64,000 nt of DNA from Paenibacillus hamazuiensis (GCF_023276405.1 NZ_JALRMO010000001.1:8706505-8770504); one strand, 5' to 3'; shown: positions 34,915 through 45,177, numbered from the stretch's first letter. Notes: generated from the sequence alone by a model not told the origin. Numbers and translations: made by a program.

Positions 34915-37605
34915 TTACAGCTTGCGAAAGACGGTCTGCATAATGCCGCCGTTCCGATAATATTCCACGTCGACGACGTTATCGAGCCGGACGATGACGG
35001 GGAATTCGAAGCGGGTTCCATCTTCGCGCGTCGCGATGATGCGGATCGTTTGACCCGGCGCGATCCCGTCGTTCAGGCCGGCGGTGTCGAAACGCTCGCG
35101 GCCGGTAATGCCCAGCGACGCGGCGCTTGTGCCGGGGACGAACTGCAGCGGAAGAACGCCCATGCCAACCAGGTTGCTGCGGTGAATGCGTTCGAAGCTT
35201 TCCGCGATGATCATTTTGACCCCGAGCAGGTAAGGCCCCTTCGCCGCCCAATCTCTCGAACTTCCCGTGCCGTATTCCTTGCCGGCGATGACCGCCAGAG
35301 CGGTGCCGTTCTCCCGGTATTTCATCGCCGCGTCAAAGATGGACATCGTTTCGCCGGTCGGCAGATAGACCGTAACCCCGCCTTCGGAGCCCGGCACCAG
35401 CTGATTGCGGATTCGGACATTGGCAAACGCTCCGCGAATCATCACTTCGTGATTTCCGCGCCGGGAAGGGTACGAGTTGAAGTCTTCCCGCTTCACGCCA
35501 TGCTGCAGCAAATACTGTCCTGCCGGACTGTCCGGTTTGATGGCGCCGGACGGGGAAGCATGGTCGGTCGTCACGGAATCGCCCAGCAAGGCGAGAACCC
35601 GGGCGGAGCCGATTTCCCGGATGCCTGGGGCATTTTTCTCAATACCTGCAAGAAAAGGCGGCTCCTGAATGTAAGTCGAACCTGCATCCCAGGCGTAAAG
35701 CTCGCCTTCCGGAACGTCCAGCTCGTTCCACCGGGGGTTCGCCTCGTAGACGTTGGCATATCGCTTGCGAAATAACTCCGGACGAACCGCGAGAGCCATC
35801 CACTCTTCGATTTCTGCGGACGAAGGCCAGATATCCTTTAAAAATACAGGTTCGCCGCGCTCATCACGGCCTATAGGTTCGCCCGCGAAATCGATATTGA
35901 CGGTTCCGGCCAGCGCATAAGCGACGACAAGCGGAGGCGAAGCCAAATAGTTCGCTCTAATCTGCGGATGAATCCGGCCTTCGAAGTTGCGGTTGCCCGA
36001 CAGCACTCCCGCAACGACCAGGTCGCCGCGCTGAACGGCCTCGCTGATTTCGTCGGGCAAAGGTCCCGAATTGCCGATACACGTGGCGCAGCCGTAACCT
36101 GTGATATGAAAGCCGAGCTGCTCCAAATATGGCAGAAGCCCGGATTCCGTCAAATAATCGGTCACTACGCGCGATCCCGGAGTGAGCGAGCTTTTGACGA
36201 AAAACGGCTTGCGCAGACCTTTCTCCACCGCCTTTTTGGCCAGAAGCCCTGCACCGATCAGCACGGACGGGTTGGACGTGTTGGTGCAGCTTGTTATCGC
36301 GGCCAGCACGACCGAACCGTGCGAAATAAGGCTTGTCTCTCCGTTCGGATGGCAGACGGTAACCGTTTTTTCCAGCTCTTCCTCGGTTAAGCCGTACCCT
36401 CCTTGGCTGATGGGGGAGCGTACGATGCCGTTGTAAGCTTGCTTCATGCGGGAAAGGTCGACCCGATCCTGCGGGCGCTTAGGTCCGGCCAGGCTCGGAA
36501 CGACAGTGGAAAGATCAAGTTCGATGATGTCCGGGTAGACAGGTTCGGCGCGCTCCGGCGTCGCCAGCATCCCCTGTGCGCCGTAATAAGCTTCGATAAG
36601 CGCGAGTTGCTCTTCGCTGCGCCCGATTTGCCGCAAATACCGCAACGTTTCGCGGTCCACCGGGAAATACCCCATCGTCGCTCCGTATTCCGGAGCCATA
36701 TTGGCGATCGTTGCCCGGTCGGCTACACTCATGCGGGCGACCCCGGGTCCGAAAAATTCGACGAACTTGCCGACAACGCCTTTTTTCCTCAGCATCTGCG
36801 TGACGGTCAGCGCAAGGTCGGTCGCCGTCGTTCCTTCCGGAAGCGAGCCGGTCAATCTGAAGCCGACCACCTCCGGCGTCACGAAATATAACGGCTGGCC
36901 AAGCATCGCCGCCTCCGCTTCAATGCCGCCTACTCCCCAGGCAACGATACCGAGTCCGTTAATCATCGTCGTGTGCGAATCGGTACCGACCAAGGAGTCG
37001 GGGTATACGACCGCGGAACCGTCGACAGCTTTGGTAACGGCAACGGACGATAACAGCTCCATATTGATCTGGTGCATGATCCCGGTCGACGGCGGTACGA
37101 TGCGGATATTTTCGAAAGCCTGGCGGGCCCAGCGGAAAAACCGAAACCGTTCGCGGTTCCGCTCGAACTCCTTATCCTCGTTTAATTCCAGGGCGTCCGG
37201 CCGGGCGAAATAATCCACCGTGACGGAGTGATCGATAACCAGGTCGACCGGTATTAAAGGATTGACTTTGGAAGGGGCTCCCCCGATCCGATGCATCGCT
37301 TGACGCATGGCCGCCAGGTCGACAATGGCCGGCAGCCCCGTTGTGTCATGAAGCAGGATGCGCGCCGGTTTAAACGGAATTTCCTGGTTAGGATCCCGTT
37401 TCGTCGTCCATTGCGCCAGCTTGCGGATATGATCTTCGGTAATCCCGGTATGATCGCATTCCCGGACGGCCGCCTCCAGAAGAACCTTTATGCAATAAGG
37501 CAGGCCGGACACATTCCCAAATCCGTGCTCCTCCAAAGCTTGTATACGGTAATACGCGTATTCCTTGCCGCTGACGACTAAAGATGCCCGTGCCAGGTGA
37601 TTCAT
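34915..37605 (-). CDS. acnA: Aconitate hydratase A
   Basis: This TCA-cycle enzyme interconverts citrate and isocitrate through a [4Fe-4S] cluster. It is 896 residues long, the usual AcnA size. Cluster-binding cysteines are visible in [11 protein letters not shown] and [14 protein letters not shown]. The C-terminal swivel domain includes [16 protein letters not shown]. The start ATG at 37603-37605 is preceded by a G-rich ribosome-binding site. It is monocistronic on the minus strand, downstream of a LysR gene in the same direction, and ends at the palindromic element. A housekeeping enzyme sitting among accessory carboxylate-use genes is notable. By family it is likely to double as an iron-responsive RNA-binding protein, but nothing here tests that. 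Confidence 0.96.
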   Translation of the reverse strand: MNHLARASLVVSGKEYAYYRIQALEEHGFGNVSGLPYCIKVLLEAAVRECDHTGITEDHIRKLAQWTTKRDPNQEIPFKPARILLHDTTGLPAIVDLAAMRQAMHRIGGAPSKVNPLIPVDLVIDHSVTVDYFARPDALELNEDKEFERNRERFRFFRWARQAFENIRIVPPSTGIMHQINMELLSSVAVTKAVDGSAVVYPDSLVGTDSHTTMINGLGIVAWGVGGIEAEAAMLGQPLYFVTPEVVGFRLTGSLPEGTTATDLALTVTQMLRKKGVVGKFVEFFGPGVARMSVADRATIANMAPEYGATMGYFPVDRETLRYLRQIGRSEEQLALIEAYYGAQGMLATPERAEPVYPDIIELDLSTVVPSLAGPKRPQDRVDLSRMKQAYNGIVRSPISQGGYGLTEEELEKTVTVCHPNGETSLISHGSVVLAAITSCTNTSNPSVLIGAGLLAKKAVEKGLRKPFFVKSSLTPGSRVVTDYLTESGLLPYLEQLGFHITGYGCATCIGNSGPLPDEISEAVQRGDLVVAGVLSGNRNFEGRIHPQIRANYLASPPLVVAYALAGTVNIDFAGEPIGRDERGEPVFLKDIWPSSAEIEEWMALAVRPELFRKRYANVYEANPRWNELDVPEGELYAWDAGSTYIQEPPFLAGIEKNAPGIREIGSARVLALLGDSVTTDHASPSGAIKPDSPAGQYLLQHGVKREDFNSYPSRRGNHEVMIRGAFANVRIRNQLVPGSEGGVTVYLPTGETMSIFDAAMKYRENGTALAVIAGKEYGTGSSRDWAAKGPYLLGVKMIIAESFERIHRSNLVGMGVLPLQFVPGTSAASLGITGRERFDTAGLNDGIAPGQTIRIIATREDGTRFEFPVIVRLDNVVDVEYYRNGGIMQTVFRKL

Positions 37606-37652
37606 CCGTGTATCCCCCCCGAATGTGTATTTCTGCGGTGTATCGCAAAGGT

Positions 37653-37697
37653 AGTATAAGACGAATCTCGGCTAACTGAAAAATAAGAATCTATTAT
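37653..37697 (-). promoter_or_regulatory. Aconitase promoter with CcpC-like dyad
   Basis: On the minus strand a TATACT box lies at 37653-37658. Upstream, at 37683-37697, the plus strand reads ATAA, seven bases, TTAT. This is the dyad form known for CcpC control of citB in Bacillus. The -35 box is poor. The assignment to CcpC is an inference, since no CcpC gene is recognised here. Confidence 0.4.
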
Positions 37698-37750
37698 CCT
37701 TTGGCATAGAAAACTTTCATGAGGGCCCGCACCCGTCCCGGCCTCGCCCG

Positions 37751-38635
37751 TTATTCCGGCAATGCGCTGATATCCTGCAGATCCAAGCCCTCTACAAATT
37801 CTACAAACGCTTTCACGACGTTATTGGAAAGCGATTCCTCGTAATAAAACATCCACGTTTCCCTTAGTATCGGATTGTTGTTTTTATCGTTCACCTCGAG
37901 CTTGTGCAGGTCCGGAATGTCGTTTATAAACATGGCCGGCAAAATCGCGTACCCGAGTCCGTTGACGACCATTTCCCGTCCCGTATCTCCGCGGTCGACC
38001 TTCATTGCAACTAACGGAGGTTTGGAAAAATGATCCGCCCACCAGTTGTCGATCAACGATTTGAATAAGTTATCGGTCTGGTAATCGATTTTCGGCACAT
38101 TCGGAAGGTCGGCAAAATCAACGGGAAATTTGGAGACGATATAAATTTTCTCCTGGAACAAAAGATGCTTTCGTCCCGGCCAGCTGTACCCGCCGCGCAC
38201 GAAACCGACATGCACCTCCTGATTGTATACGAGATTGAAAATGTCTTGGCTTTTGAGGGTTTCGACATGAAACTCCGCCTTGGGATACTGCTCCTTGAAC
38301 AATCTCAAAATAATCGGCAGCTTGTACTTGCTGAAAAATGTAGAAACGCCAAGCCGGATCGTTCCTATCACTTCATCCGTCATATTGGTCAAGTCTTCCC
38401 TGATGTCCCGGTATAAGGAAAGCAGCTCGGAGGCGCGTTTGGCCAAATATTCGCCTTGAGGGGTAAAATGCACGCCCCTGATGCCGCGGTTGACGATTTT
38501 GACTCCAAGCTCTTCTTCGATGACCATGAGGCGTTTAGTCAGCGCAGGCTGGGTAATGAATAAGCTTTGCGCGGCTTTGGTAATATTTTTTTTCTCGTAC
38601 AGTACATGTATGATCATCCAGTCCCGTTCATCCAT
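37751..38635 (-). CDS. LysR-family regulator (TTT-module paralogue 1)
   Basis: This DNA-binding regulator of about 294 residues has an N-terminal winged helix (KKNITKAAQSLFITQPALTK) and a LysR substrate-binding domain. Its N-terminus and the WWADHF and NGLGYAILP segments closely resemble the LysR proteins at 45370-46242 and 55703-56578. All three lie next to carboxylate-uptake genes. It is divergent from the Ldh2-type dehydrogenase gene at 38831 and lies upstream of aconitase on the same strand. The likely target is the dehydrogenase-isomerase-transporter operon and perhaps acnA. The effector is probably a di- or tricarboxylate, inferred from context. Confidence 0.88.
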   Translation of the reverse strand: MDERDWMIIHVLYEKKNITKAAQSLFITQPALTKRLMVIEEELGVKIVNRGIRGVHFTPQGEYLAKRASELLSLYRDIREDLTNMTDEVIGTIRLGVSTFFSKYKLPIILRLFKEQYPKAEFHVETLKSQDIFNLVYNQEVHVGFVRGGYSWPGRKHLLFQEKIYIVSKFPVDFADLPNVPKIDYQTDNLFKSLIDNWWADHFSKPPLVAMKVDRGDTGREMVVNGLGYAILPAMFINDIPDLHKLEVNDKNNNPILRETWMFYYEESLSNNVVKAFVEFVEGLDLQDISALPE

Positions 38636-38830
38636 GGCACCTTGCCCCCCTTGTCTCCTCTATTGTAACCTTCTGCCGTTCAAATTTCGAGGCCGCGCTT
38701 ATTCCCAAAGGGGAAAAGTCCGCCGTGTTATTCATTTTTTTCATATTTGGCGATGATGAATTTGCATTTTATGACTTTTATCCCTCGTGTTAGCATGGTC
38801 ATTAGACTTGATGAATACGAGGAGGATCCT

Positions 38831-39895
38831 ATGACACAAATGATGATAAAACCCGACAAGCTGACCGAGTTTGCAGCCCGGCTGTTCATCGGCGGCGGTT
38901 TGCGGGACGAGGATGCACGTACGATTGCGGAGGATCTTGTGAAGGCGAACTTAAGAGGGCTTGACTCTCATGGCGTATCGCGGATTCCTATGTATTTGGA
39001 GCGGATTCGAAGAGGGGTTGTCCATTCGAGGCCCCATATAACGGTAAAAAATATCACCCCCGCCGTCTCGCTGGTCGACGGGGATGACGGAATGGGTTTT
39101 TTGGCAGGGCACCGGGCGATGGATGAAGCGATCCGGCTCGCCGCTCAAAGCGGAATCGGTCTGGTTGGGGTCAGACGCAGCACCCATTACGGCATGGCCG
39201 CTCTTTATGTGCAGCAGGCGATTGAAGCGGGATACATTGCGCTGGCCTATACCAACTCATCGCCGGCGATTCCGGTTTGGGGCGGGAGAACGGCGTTTCT
39301 CGGCGCGAGTCCGTTTGCTGCGGGAATTCCCGGCGGACAAGAGGTGCCATATGTGCTCGATATGGCGATGACGGTCATCGCCCGCGGAAAAATCCGGCTT
39401 GCCGCAACGCACGGAGAACCGATAGCGCTTGGGCTGGCCTTGGATAAAGACGGCGTTCCGACGACCGATGCGCGGAAAGCTTTTGAAGGGGTTTGTTTGC
39501 CCTTTGGGGGCGCCAAAGGAGCCGCGCTCGCCATGCTGATGGATTTGCTCGCCGGTGTGCTTACGGGAGCGAATTATGGCGGAGATGTGAAAAGCTTGTA
39601 CTTCGATCACTCGGAGCCTCAAAACGTCGGGCATTTATTTATCGCCATAAAGCCGGATCTTTTTATACCGAAGGAAGAATTTGAGGAGCGCATGGACACT
39701 TTCGTTACGCGTGCCAAGGAATGCCCGAAGGCGCAGGGCTTCGATGAAATATTGATCCCGGGAGAACCGGAGGAAAGAACGGCGGCAAAACGCCGAGTCC
39801 AAGGAATTCCTTTGACGAGCGAGGTTGTGGACAGTCTTCGCAAAGAGGCAGAGCTGCAGGGCATGGACCCGAAAGACTACGATATCGGCGGATGA
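38831..39895 (+). CDS. Ldh2/malate dehydrogenase-type (MDH2/YlbC/YbiC) oxidoreductase
   Basis: This NAD(P)-dependent 2-hydroxyacid dehydrogenase has the non-Rossmann fold shared by L-sulfolactate, ureidoglycolate and malate dehydrogenases of this family. SHGVSRIPMY near residue 48, the catalytic histidine in RSTHYGMAAL (about 118), TNSSPAI and PFGGAKG are visible. About 354 residues. GAGGAGGA precedes ATG 38831, chosen over upstream in-frame ATGs. It is the first gene of a run continuing with an isomerase, an MFS carrier and TctCBA, so its substrate is probably the hydroxycarboxylate imported by those transporters. Confidence 0.87.
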   Translation: MTQMMIKPDKLTEFAARLFIGGGLRDEDARTIAEDLVKANLRGLDSHGVSRIPMYLERIRRGVVHSRPHITVKNITPAVSLVDGDDGMGFLAGHRAMDEAIRLAAQSGIGLVGVRRSTHYGMAALYVQQAIEAGYIALAYTNSSPAIPVWGGRTAFLGASPFAAGIPGGQEVPYVLDMAMTVIARGKIRLAATHGEPIALGLALDKDGVPTTDARKAFEGVCLPFGGAKGAALAMLMDLLAGVLTGANYGGDVKSLYFDHSEPQNVGHLFIAIKPDLFIPKEEFEERMDTFVTRAKECPKAQGFDEILIPGEPEERTAAKRRVQGIPLTSEVVDSLRKEAELQGMDPKDYDIGG

Positions 39896-39917
39896 TGCCA
39901 AGGAAGGGGCGATAGCC

Positions 39918-40727
39918 GTGAAATGGGCATACCCATATGCAACGCCGGAAACACGTCTGCCGATACTGGGATTTCGCGGCAGTCCGGATGAGGTTTTCTC
40001 CGATCTGAAGCGGCTCGGATATGACGGGATTGAAGCTTTTGTCCGCAATCCCGGCGAAATCGATATCGCTCTGCTCGAACGGCAGCTTTCCCGCTGCGGT
40101 CTCCAAATGGCCGCAGTAGGGACGGGGCCGGTCGTGAGCGAAGATAAGCTGACTTTTGCGGCGGAATCCGCCGAGGCCAGAAAGGCTGCGGTTTGGCGTG
40201 CGCTGCAAATCGTCGAGTTCGCTTCGCATTTCGGCGCTCCTGTCGCCATCGGCAAGCTTCGGGGCGATATCAATGAGGGGCAACCGGAGCGGTCTATGGG
40301 GTGGATTCGTGAAGCGCTCGAACAGGTATGTGCACGTGCGGATAAGCGCGGCATCCAAGTGCTGCTCGAGCCGCAAAACAAGTCGGTCATTAACAATTTG
40401 AACGGAACGCGGGAAACGGTACGGTTTATACGAGATTTGCAGATTCCCAATTTAAAGCTCATGCTTGATATTTACCATATGGACACTGAGGACGGATCGA
40501 CGGTAAAAGGGTTCGCCGAGGGCAAAGGGCTGCTCCGTTACATTCATGCTGCGGATCATGACCGTCTGCCGCCCGGCCAGGGCGGGATGGACTTTGGTTT
40601 TATTATGCGAGAGCTACACGCAGCGGATTATACGGGTTATATCACTCCGGAAATCGTGCAAAAACCGGACAGCTTCACGGCAGCCAAACTTTCGGTCGAT
40701 TTTTTGCGTTCCCTGGTTCCGGCGTGA
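39918..40727 (+). CDS. Sugar phosphate isomerase/epimerase, TIM-barrel (AP-endonuclease 2 fold)
   Basis: This metal-dependent TIM-barrel enzyme of about 269 residues resembles hydroxypyruvate isomerases and keto-sugar epimerases. It shows a glutamate in LLEPQNKS, LMLDIYHMDTED (ligand aspartate and histidine), YIHAADHDR and a C-terminal ITPEIV. The start is GTG 39918 preceded by GGAAGGGG; the frame is open further upstream but overlaps the dehydrogenase gene. It lies 22 bases after that gene and 15 bases before an MFS gene. Its role in the putative hydroxycarboxylate pathway is inferred from the operon only. Confidence 0.85.
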   Translation: MKWAYPYATPETRLPILGFRGSPDEVFSDLKRLGYDGIEAFVRNPGEIDIALLERQLSRCGLQMAAVGTGPVVSEDKLTFAAESAEARKAAVWRALQIVEFASHFGAPVAIGKLRGDINEGQPERSMGWIREALEQVCARADKRGIQVLLEPQNKSVINNLNGTRETVRFIRDLQIPNLKLMLDIYHMDTEDGSTVKGFAEGKGLLRYIHAADHDRLPPGQGGMDFGFIMRELHAADYTGYITPEIVQKPDSFTAAKLSVDFLRSLVPA

Positions 40728-40742
40728 CGCCATGGAGGTTGA

Positions 40743-41909
40743 ATGCGGGTGGTTTTAAGCACCGTTATCGTCATTGCGTTAGGCTTTACGACCATGATGA
40801 GCATTACGAGACCGCTCGTCACATTGGCCGCCTCCCAGCTCGGCGCCGGAGCTTTTGAGGTCGGTCTGTTGACGGCGGCGTACGCGTTTTTGCCGCTCCT
40901 CTTCGCCATTTACGCGGGGAAGCTCGCCGATAAGGCGGGGGATAAGCCGCCGCTCATTATTGGCACCATCGGAGCGGCCGTGGGGTTAATAATCCCTTAT
41001 CTGGCACCGTCCATGCTTTCGCTGTACGTCTCTCAGATCGTCACGGGAATCGCCCACATATTAATTATGATTTCCTTGCAAAATGTACTCGGTCATGCAG
41101 CCGCCGAACACAACCGGGACCGTTACTTCAGCATGTTCAGCATGTTCGTCTCCGTCGGCGGCTTCGTCGGGCCGGCTGCAGGCGGCTATTTAGCCGAGAC
41201 GGTTTCGTATTCGCATGCTTTTCTGACTGCATCCGCCATCGGGATCCTACCGATCCTATTTTCGTTTTTTATCCCTGCCGGGAGGAAAGGTACGGTCAAG
41301 GAGGACAAGACCGACGGCACCCGCTCAGGCACCTTGACCTTGCTGAAAAATCCGACCATTCGCAAAGCGCTCGCCTCGAGTGCTTTGGTGCTTTATTCCC
41401 GGGACATTTTCATAGCATACTATCCGCTGTTTGCGGCGAAGCTGGGTCACACCGAATCGCAAATCGGCTGGATTATCGCCCTTCAGGGCTTAGCTATGGT
41501 CGCTGTGCGCCTTTTTTTGGCTAGGCTCGTAGACATGTTTGAGCGCCGCTGGGTTTTGCTGGCATCCATCATGCTTGCCGGCGTCTCGTTTCTGCTTTTT
41601 CCGCTTGCCGGAGATCTTGTTATATTTGCCATTCTGAGCAGCGTGATGGGTATCGGATTAGGCTGCGGCCAACCGCTCTCGATGACAACAACGTACAACG
41701 CATCCCCGAAATCGAAAACGGGGGAAGTGCTCGGCCTGAGACTGGCGATAAATCGGCTTTCCCAGCTGATTGCTCCCTTGATTTTCGGATTGATCGGGGC
41801 TTGGGGCGGAATCGCGTTTGTGTTTTATTTCAGCGGGTTATTTCTTGTCGGCGGCGCTCTGTTCACGAGGTCCGGCTCAGGTGAAGCGAGTCATGCGAAA
41901 AAGTTATGA
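40743..41909 (+). CDS. MFS transporter
   Basis: This major-facilitator membrane protein of 388 residues has about twelve hydrophobic helices and the loop motif AGKLADKAGDKPPLI at about residues 53-67. GGAGG lies just before ATG 40743. It is encoded between an isomerase gene and a tripartite transporter, so it may move a related substrate or export a product. It shows no feature that defines the substrate. A 97-base gap with a possible catabolite-repression site precedes the tctC gene. Confidence 0.86.
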   Translation: MRVVLSTVIVIALGFTTMMSITRPLVTLAASQLGAGAFEVGLLTAAYAFLPLLFAIYAGKLADKAGDKPPLIIGTIGAAVGLIIPYLAPSMLSLYVSQIVTGIAHILIMISLQNVLGHAAAEHNRDRYFSMFSMFVSVGGFVGPAAGGYLAETVSYSHAFLTASAIGILPILFSFFIPAGRKGTVKEDKTDGTRSGTLTLLKNPTIRKALASSALVLYSRDIFIAYYPLFAAKLGHTESQIGWIIALQGLAMVAVRLFLARLVDMFERRWVLLASIMLAGVSFLLFPLAGDLVIFAILSSVMGIGLGCGQPLSMTTTYNASPKSKTGEVLGLRLAINRLSQLIAPLIFGLIGAWGGIAFVFYFSGLFLVGGALFTRSGSGEASHAKKL

Positions 41910-41975
41910 GGTGTAATAAAAAAACAGTATTTTATTTTAAACGCCCGCTGCTTTAACTTGTTAAGTAAGGCAAAA

Positions 41976-41989
41976 TTAAAGCGCATTCA
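41976..41989 (+). promoter_or_regulatory. cre-like site before tctC
   Basis: TTAAAGCGCATTCA matches the CcpA operator consensus TGWAARCGYTWNCW at 12 of 14 positions. It lies between the MFS gene and the tctC ribosome-binding site, and a palindrome TTAAC-TT-GTTAA is at 41953-41964. CcpA control is an inference. Confidence 0.35.
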
Positions 41990-42006
41990 TAAAAAGGAGG
42001 GTTTCC

Positions 42007-43071
42007 ATGTTTTTTGAAAAGAAAAGGGTCACGACGATGATACTGGCAGGATCGCTTGCCGTAAGTTTAGCCGCATGCGGCGGCGAAGGAAAAGAAGCGG
42101 GCCCAAATTCAAACGCTTCCAAATCCGCAGGCTCGGCAGCAAGTTCGGCAAAGTCGAACTATCCGGAGAAACCGATGAGCTTGTTTGTTCCGGCCGGAGC
42201 CGGAGGCGGACTTGATGTCATGGCCAGAACGATGGCTAAAGTGCTGCCCGCCGCCAAACTGGTGGAGCAGACGATGACCGTTGAAAATAAACCGGGCGGC
42301 GGCCAGATTACCGGCACGACCGAATTTGCGATGAAAGATGCCGGAAACAATTACAAATTGATGATTACCTCCACACCTTTCGTATTGAATTATGTTAAAA
42401 AAGAAGGCGCTGCCACGGTCTCGTTCAGAGATGTGACCCCGCTCGCAAGGATGCAGGTTGATTTTGAAGGCATCGCCGTGAAAGCGGATTCAAAATATAA
42501 AGATTTAAAATCGTTCGTCGATGATTTGAAAGCGAACCCTTCGAAAGTGACGATTGTCGGCGGTGGCGCACCGGGGACGCTGGATTATCTGAATTCCATT
42601 CTGGTTGCGGACAAGTCGGGCGTCGATATTACGAAAATCAAATACGTTGCGTATGACGGCGGCGGAGAAGCGATGACGGCGCTGCTTGGCGGGAATGGCG
42701 ACGCGATGACCTCCGATTTGTCCAGCTTTGCGGAGTATATTAAAGCGGGGAAAGTCAGGGTGCTCGGCATCGGCGCCCCGGAAAAAATAAAAGGCGAATT
42801 CAGCGGCATTCCAACGTATAAAGATCAGGGATTGGACCTTGTGGTCGCCAACTGGCGCGGAGTATTCGGGCCGAAAAACATGGCGGACGCCGCCAAAAAA
42901 TATTGGGAAGAAAAGCTGAAAGCTCTCTCGGACAGCAAAGAGTGGAATGATGAGCTTGCCAAAATCGGTCTGCAAAACGGGTATATGAACAGTGCGGACT
43001 TCATTAAGTCAATGGAAGCCGAAGAATCGTCTTATTCGGCGACACTCAAAAAATTAGGTCTTGGAAAATAA
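42007..43071 (+). CDS. tctC: Tripartite tricarboxylate transporter receptor lipoprotein, TctC (Bug family)
   Basis: This extracytoplasmic receptor delivers a carboxylate to the TctAB membrane pair. The signal peptide ends in the lipobox SLAAC at about residue 21 and is followed by a Ser/Ala-rich linker. The Bug-type domain opens with YPEKPMSLFVPAGAGGGLDV and includes the characteristic ENKPGGG. 354 residues. AAAAAGGAGG lies before ATG 42007. Gene order is C-B-A here, unlike the B-A-C order in the second system at 57-60 kb. The exact ligand is unknown; citrate, tartrate or another hydroxycarboxylate fits the neighbours. Confidence 0.9.
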   Translation: MFFEKKRVTTMILAGSLAVSLAACGGEGKEAGPNSNASKSAGSAASSAKSNYPEKPMSLFVPAGAGGGLDVMARTMAKVLPAAKLVEQTMTVENKPGGGQITGTTEFAMKDAGNNYKLMITSTPFVLNYVKKEGAATVSFRDVTPLARMQVDFEGIAVKADSKYKDLKSFVDDLKANPSKVTIVGGGAPGTLDYLNSILVADKSGVDITKIKYVAYDGGGEAMTALLGGNGDAMTSDLSSFAEYIKAGKVRVLGIGAPEKIKGEFSGIPTYKDQGLDLVVANWRGVFGPKNMADAAKKYWEEKLKALSDSKEWNDELAKIGLQNGYMNSADFIKSMEAEESSYSATLKKLGLGK

Positions 43072-43087
43072 AAGGGAGTGGCATACA

Positions 43088-43543
43088 TTGAACAAAACGT
43101 TTGATCGCTACGCCGGTATTGTATTCCTTGCCCTGGGCGCCTTATGTATCAGCGAAAGCTTGAAAATATCGAAAGGCGCCTATGGCAGCGGCGTCGGTCC
43201 GAATACTTTGCCAATGGCACTGGGCATTGTTTTGATTTTGCTCAGCATCCGGCTCATTTACGAAACATTCCGTTATGCGAAATCGGAGAAGGCGCCCGCG
43301 AATTTGGACTATAAGCGGTTCGCCATCATTTTTGCCGCTGCCCTCCTATATGCCTTTTTCATAGAGGATCTGGGGTATGTCATCACGACTTTTCTATTTT
43401 TGTTTGTCGGTTTTCAGACGATGGAGAGGGGAAGGGTATGGTCATCTTTGATTATCGCTGCTGTTTTTTCCTTCGGCGTCTATTACCTGTACGTTGACGT
43501 GCTTGAAGGCACGCTTCCCGGCTTCCCGTCTTGGCTAAGCTGA
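43088..43543 (+). CDS. tctB: Tripartite tricarboxylate transporter small membrane subunit, TctB
   Basis: This is the small membrane subunit of the TTT system, with about four transmembrane helices in 151 residues. The pattern is poorly conserved in sequence, but length, hydrophobicity and position between tctC and tctA identify it. The start is TTG 43088 with AGGGAG nine bases upstream. A longer frame from 43061 would overlap tctC and lacks a ribosome-binding site. It likely stabilises TctA. Confidence 0.86.
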   Translation: MNKTFDRYAGIVFLALGALCISESLKISKGAYGSGVGPNTLPMALGIVLILLSIRLIYETFRYAKSEKAPANLDYKRFAIIFAAALLYAFFIEDLGYVITTFLFLFVGFQTMERGRVWSSLIIAAVFSFGVYYLYVDVLEGTLPGFPSWLS

Positions 43544-43562
43544 ATGTCCTAGGAGGAACTGC

Positions 43563-45089
43563 ATGAACACCATCGACTATTTGCTGCATGGTTTTGCAAC
43601 TGCATTCGAATGGCATAATCTCGTCTTTGCTTTTTTCGGGGTATTGATTGGAACGGCGGTAGGAGTGCTGCCGGGAATCGGGCCGATGAGCGGCGTGGCG
43701 CTGCTTATGCCGATCACCGCATCGCTTACCGGCGCATTGTCCCCGGAAGCGGCGGCTACCAGCTCGATTATACTGCTCGCAGGCGTCTACTACGGAGCGA
43801 TGTACGGCGGTTCGACCACATCGATTTTGCTGAATACGCCCGGCGAGTCGTCATCGGTCGTAACGACTCTCGACGGCTATCAAATGGCAAGGCAGGGGCG
43901 CGCCGGGGCGGCGCTCGCTATCTCGGCGATCGGCTCTTTTACTGCCGGAATCGTTTCTTTAATCGGACTCATTTTTTTAGCAAAGCCGCTCACGGACATC
44001 GCGATCCATTTCGGTCCTGCGGAATATTTCTCCTTAATGCTGCTTGGCCTCGCTGCGGTAAGCGGGCTTGCCGGAAAATCAATGACTAAAGCATTAATTA
44101 TGACGGTCTGCGGCCTAATGCTGGCCACGATCGGAATTGATCCTCTTTCGGGTGTCTCCCGGTTTACGTATAATCTTCCGGTTTTGTATTCGGGACTCGA
44201 GTTTTTGACGGTCGCCGTCGGCTTATTTGCAGTGGGTGAAGTGTTCAAAACGATCCTCGAAAGAGAAGGAAACGAAGGTTCGATAGCCAAAATCAACCGG
44301 ATTTTGCCTACCAAACAAGATTTGAAGGACAGCGCTGCCCCTATACTGCGCGGATCGGTACTGGGATTTTTTATTGGCGTATTGCCCGGCGCCGGTGCCA
44401 CATTGGCTTCCTTTTTCTCTTATATTATGGAGAAAAAAATCAGTAAAACTCCCGAAGAGTTCGGCAAAGGATCGATTAAAGGCGTTGCCGCGCCGGAATC
44501 CGCGAACAATGCTGCGGCCGGCGGTGCGATGATCCCGCTTCTGACTTTGGGCATCCCGGGTTCGGGGACGACGGCTATATTGCTTAGCGCGTTCATCATG
44601 TACAACATTCAACCGGGTCCGCTGCTGTTCAATCAGCACCCTCAAGTAGCGTGGGGCGTCATCGCCAGCATGTTTATCGGCAACCTGATGCTGCTTATTC
44701 TCAATATGCCTCTTGTCAAAGTGTTCGCCAAGGTCATTGAAACGCCGGCCAAATATTTGATTCCTTTTATTGTCGCTTTTTCTGTTTTTGGCGTATATGC
44801 GGTGCAATATTCCGTCTTTGATCTCGTGCTCTTAATGGGCTGCGGAGTGGCCGGTTACTTTTTAAGCAAAAATGATTTTCCTTTAGCTCCGCTAGTTCTG
44901 GGATTGGTGCTTGGCCCGATGATTGAAAACAATTTACGCAGGGCACTTACGATTTCCAACAACAGCTTGTCCATTTTTATTGAAAAGCCGATTTCGCTCA
45001 CTTTTCTGATTATCGGCCTCCTCTGGCTTGCCATTCCTTTGCTGCTCAAAATAAGAGGCAGAAAAGTGCTGATTAACGAGGAAGCTTAA
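43563..45089 (+). CDS. tctA: Tripartite tricarboxylate transporter large permease, TctA
   Basis: This is the ion-coupled carboxylate permease, 508 residues with about twelve membrane segments. The family hallmarks are GVLPGIGPMSGVALLMPIT (about residues 35-53), GGSTTSILLNTPGE, GVLPGAGATLASFFSY and the APESANNAAAGGAMIP signature. AGGAGG precedes ATG 43563. Together with the tctC and tctB products it forms a full importer. A strong terminator follows. Confidence 0.94.
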   Translation: MNTIDYLLHGFATAFEWHNLVFAFFGVLIGTAVGVLPGIGPMSGVALLMPITASLTGALSPEAAATSSIILLAGVYYGAMYGGSTTSILLNTPGESSSVVTTLDGYQMARQGRAGAALAISAIGSFTAGIVSLIGLIFLAKPLTDIAIHFGPAEYFSLMLLGLAAVSGLAGKSMTKALIMTVCGLMLATIGIDPLSGVSRFTYNLPVLYSGLEFLTVAVGLFAVGEVFKTILEREGNEGSIAKINRILPTKQDLKDSAAPILRGSVLGFFIGVLPGAGATLASFFSYIMEKKISKTPEEFGKGSIKGVAAPESANNAAAGGAMIPLLTLGIPGSGTTAILLSAFIMYNIQPGPLLFNQHPQVAWGVIASMFIGNLMLLILNMPLVKVFAKVIETPAKYLIPFIVAFSVFGVYAVQYSVFDLVLLMGCGVAGYFLSKNDFPLAPLVLGLVLGPMIENNLRRALTISNNSLSIFIEKPISLTFLIIGLLWLAIPLLLKIRGRKVLINEEA

Positions 45090-45102
45090 ACGGTATCAGG
45101 AG

Positions 45103-45150
45103 AAAAATCGCAAATCACCGCCGCTTTCATTGGTGAATTGCGATTTTTTT
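45103..45150 (+). terminator. Terminator after the first TctCBA operon
   Basis: A long stem (AAAAATCGCAA and CACC, 45103-45119, with GGTG and TTGCGATTTTT, 45132-45148) is followed by further T residues. It ends the operon that begins at 38831 or at 42007. Confidence 0.85.
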
Positions 45151-45177
45151 GTGTTCTATAAGACAAAAGAACTTATA

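Noticed and set aside
34915..37605. Aconitase considered as part of a propionate (2-methylcitrate) or leucine pathway
   Set aside because: Length and motifs fit AcnA, and no prp or leuD-type genes are adjacent.
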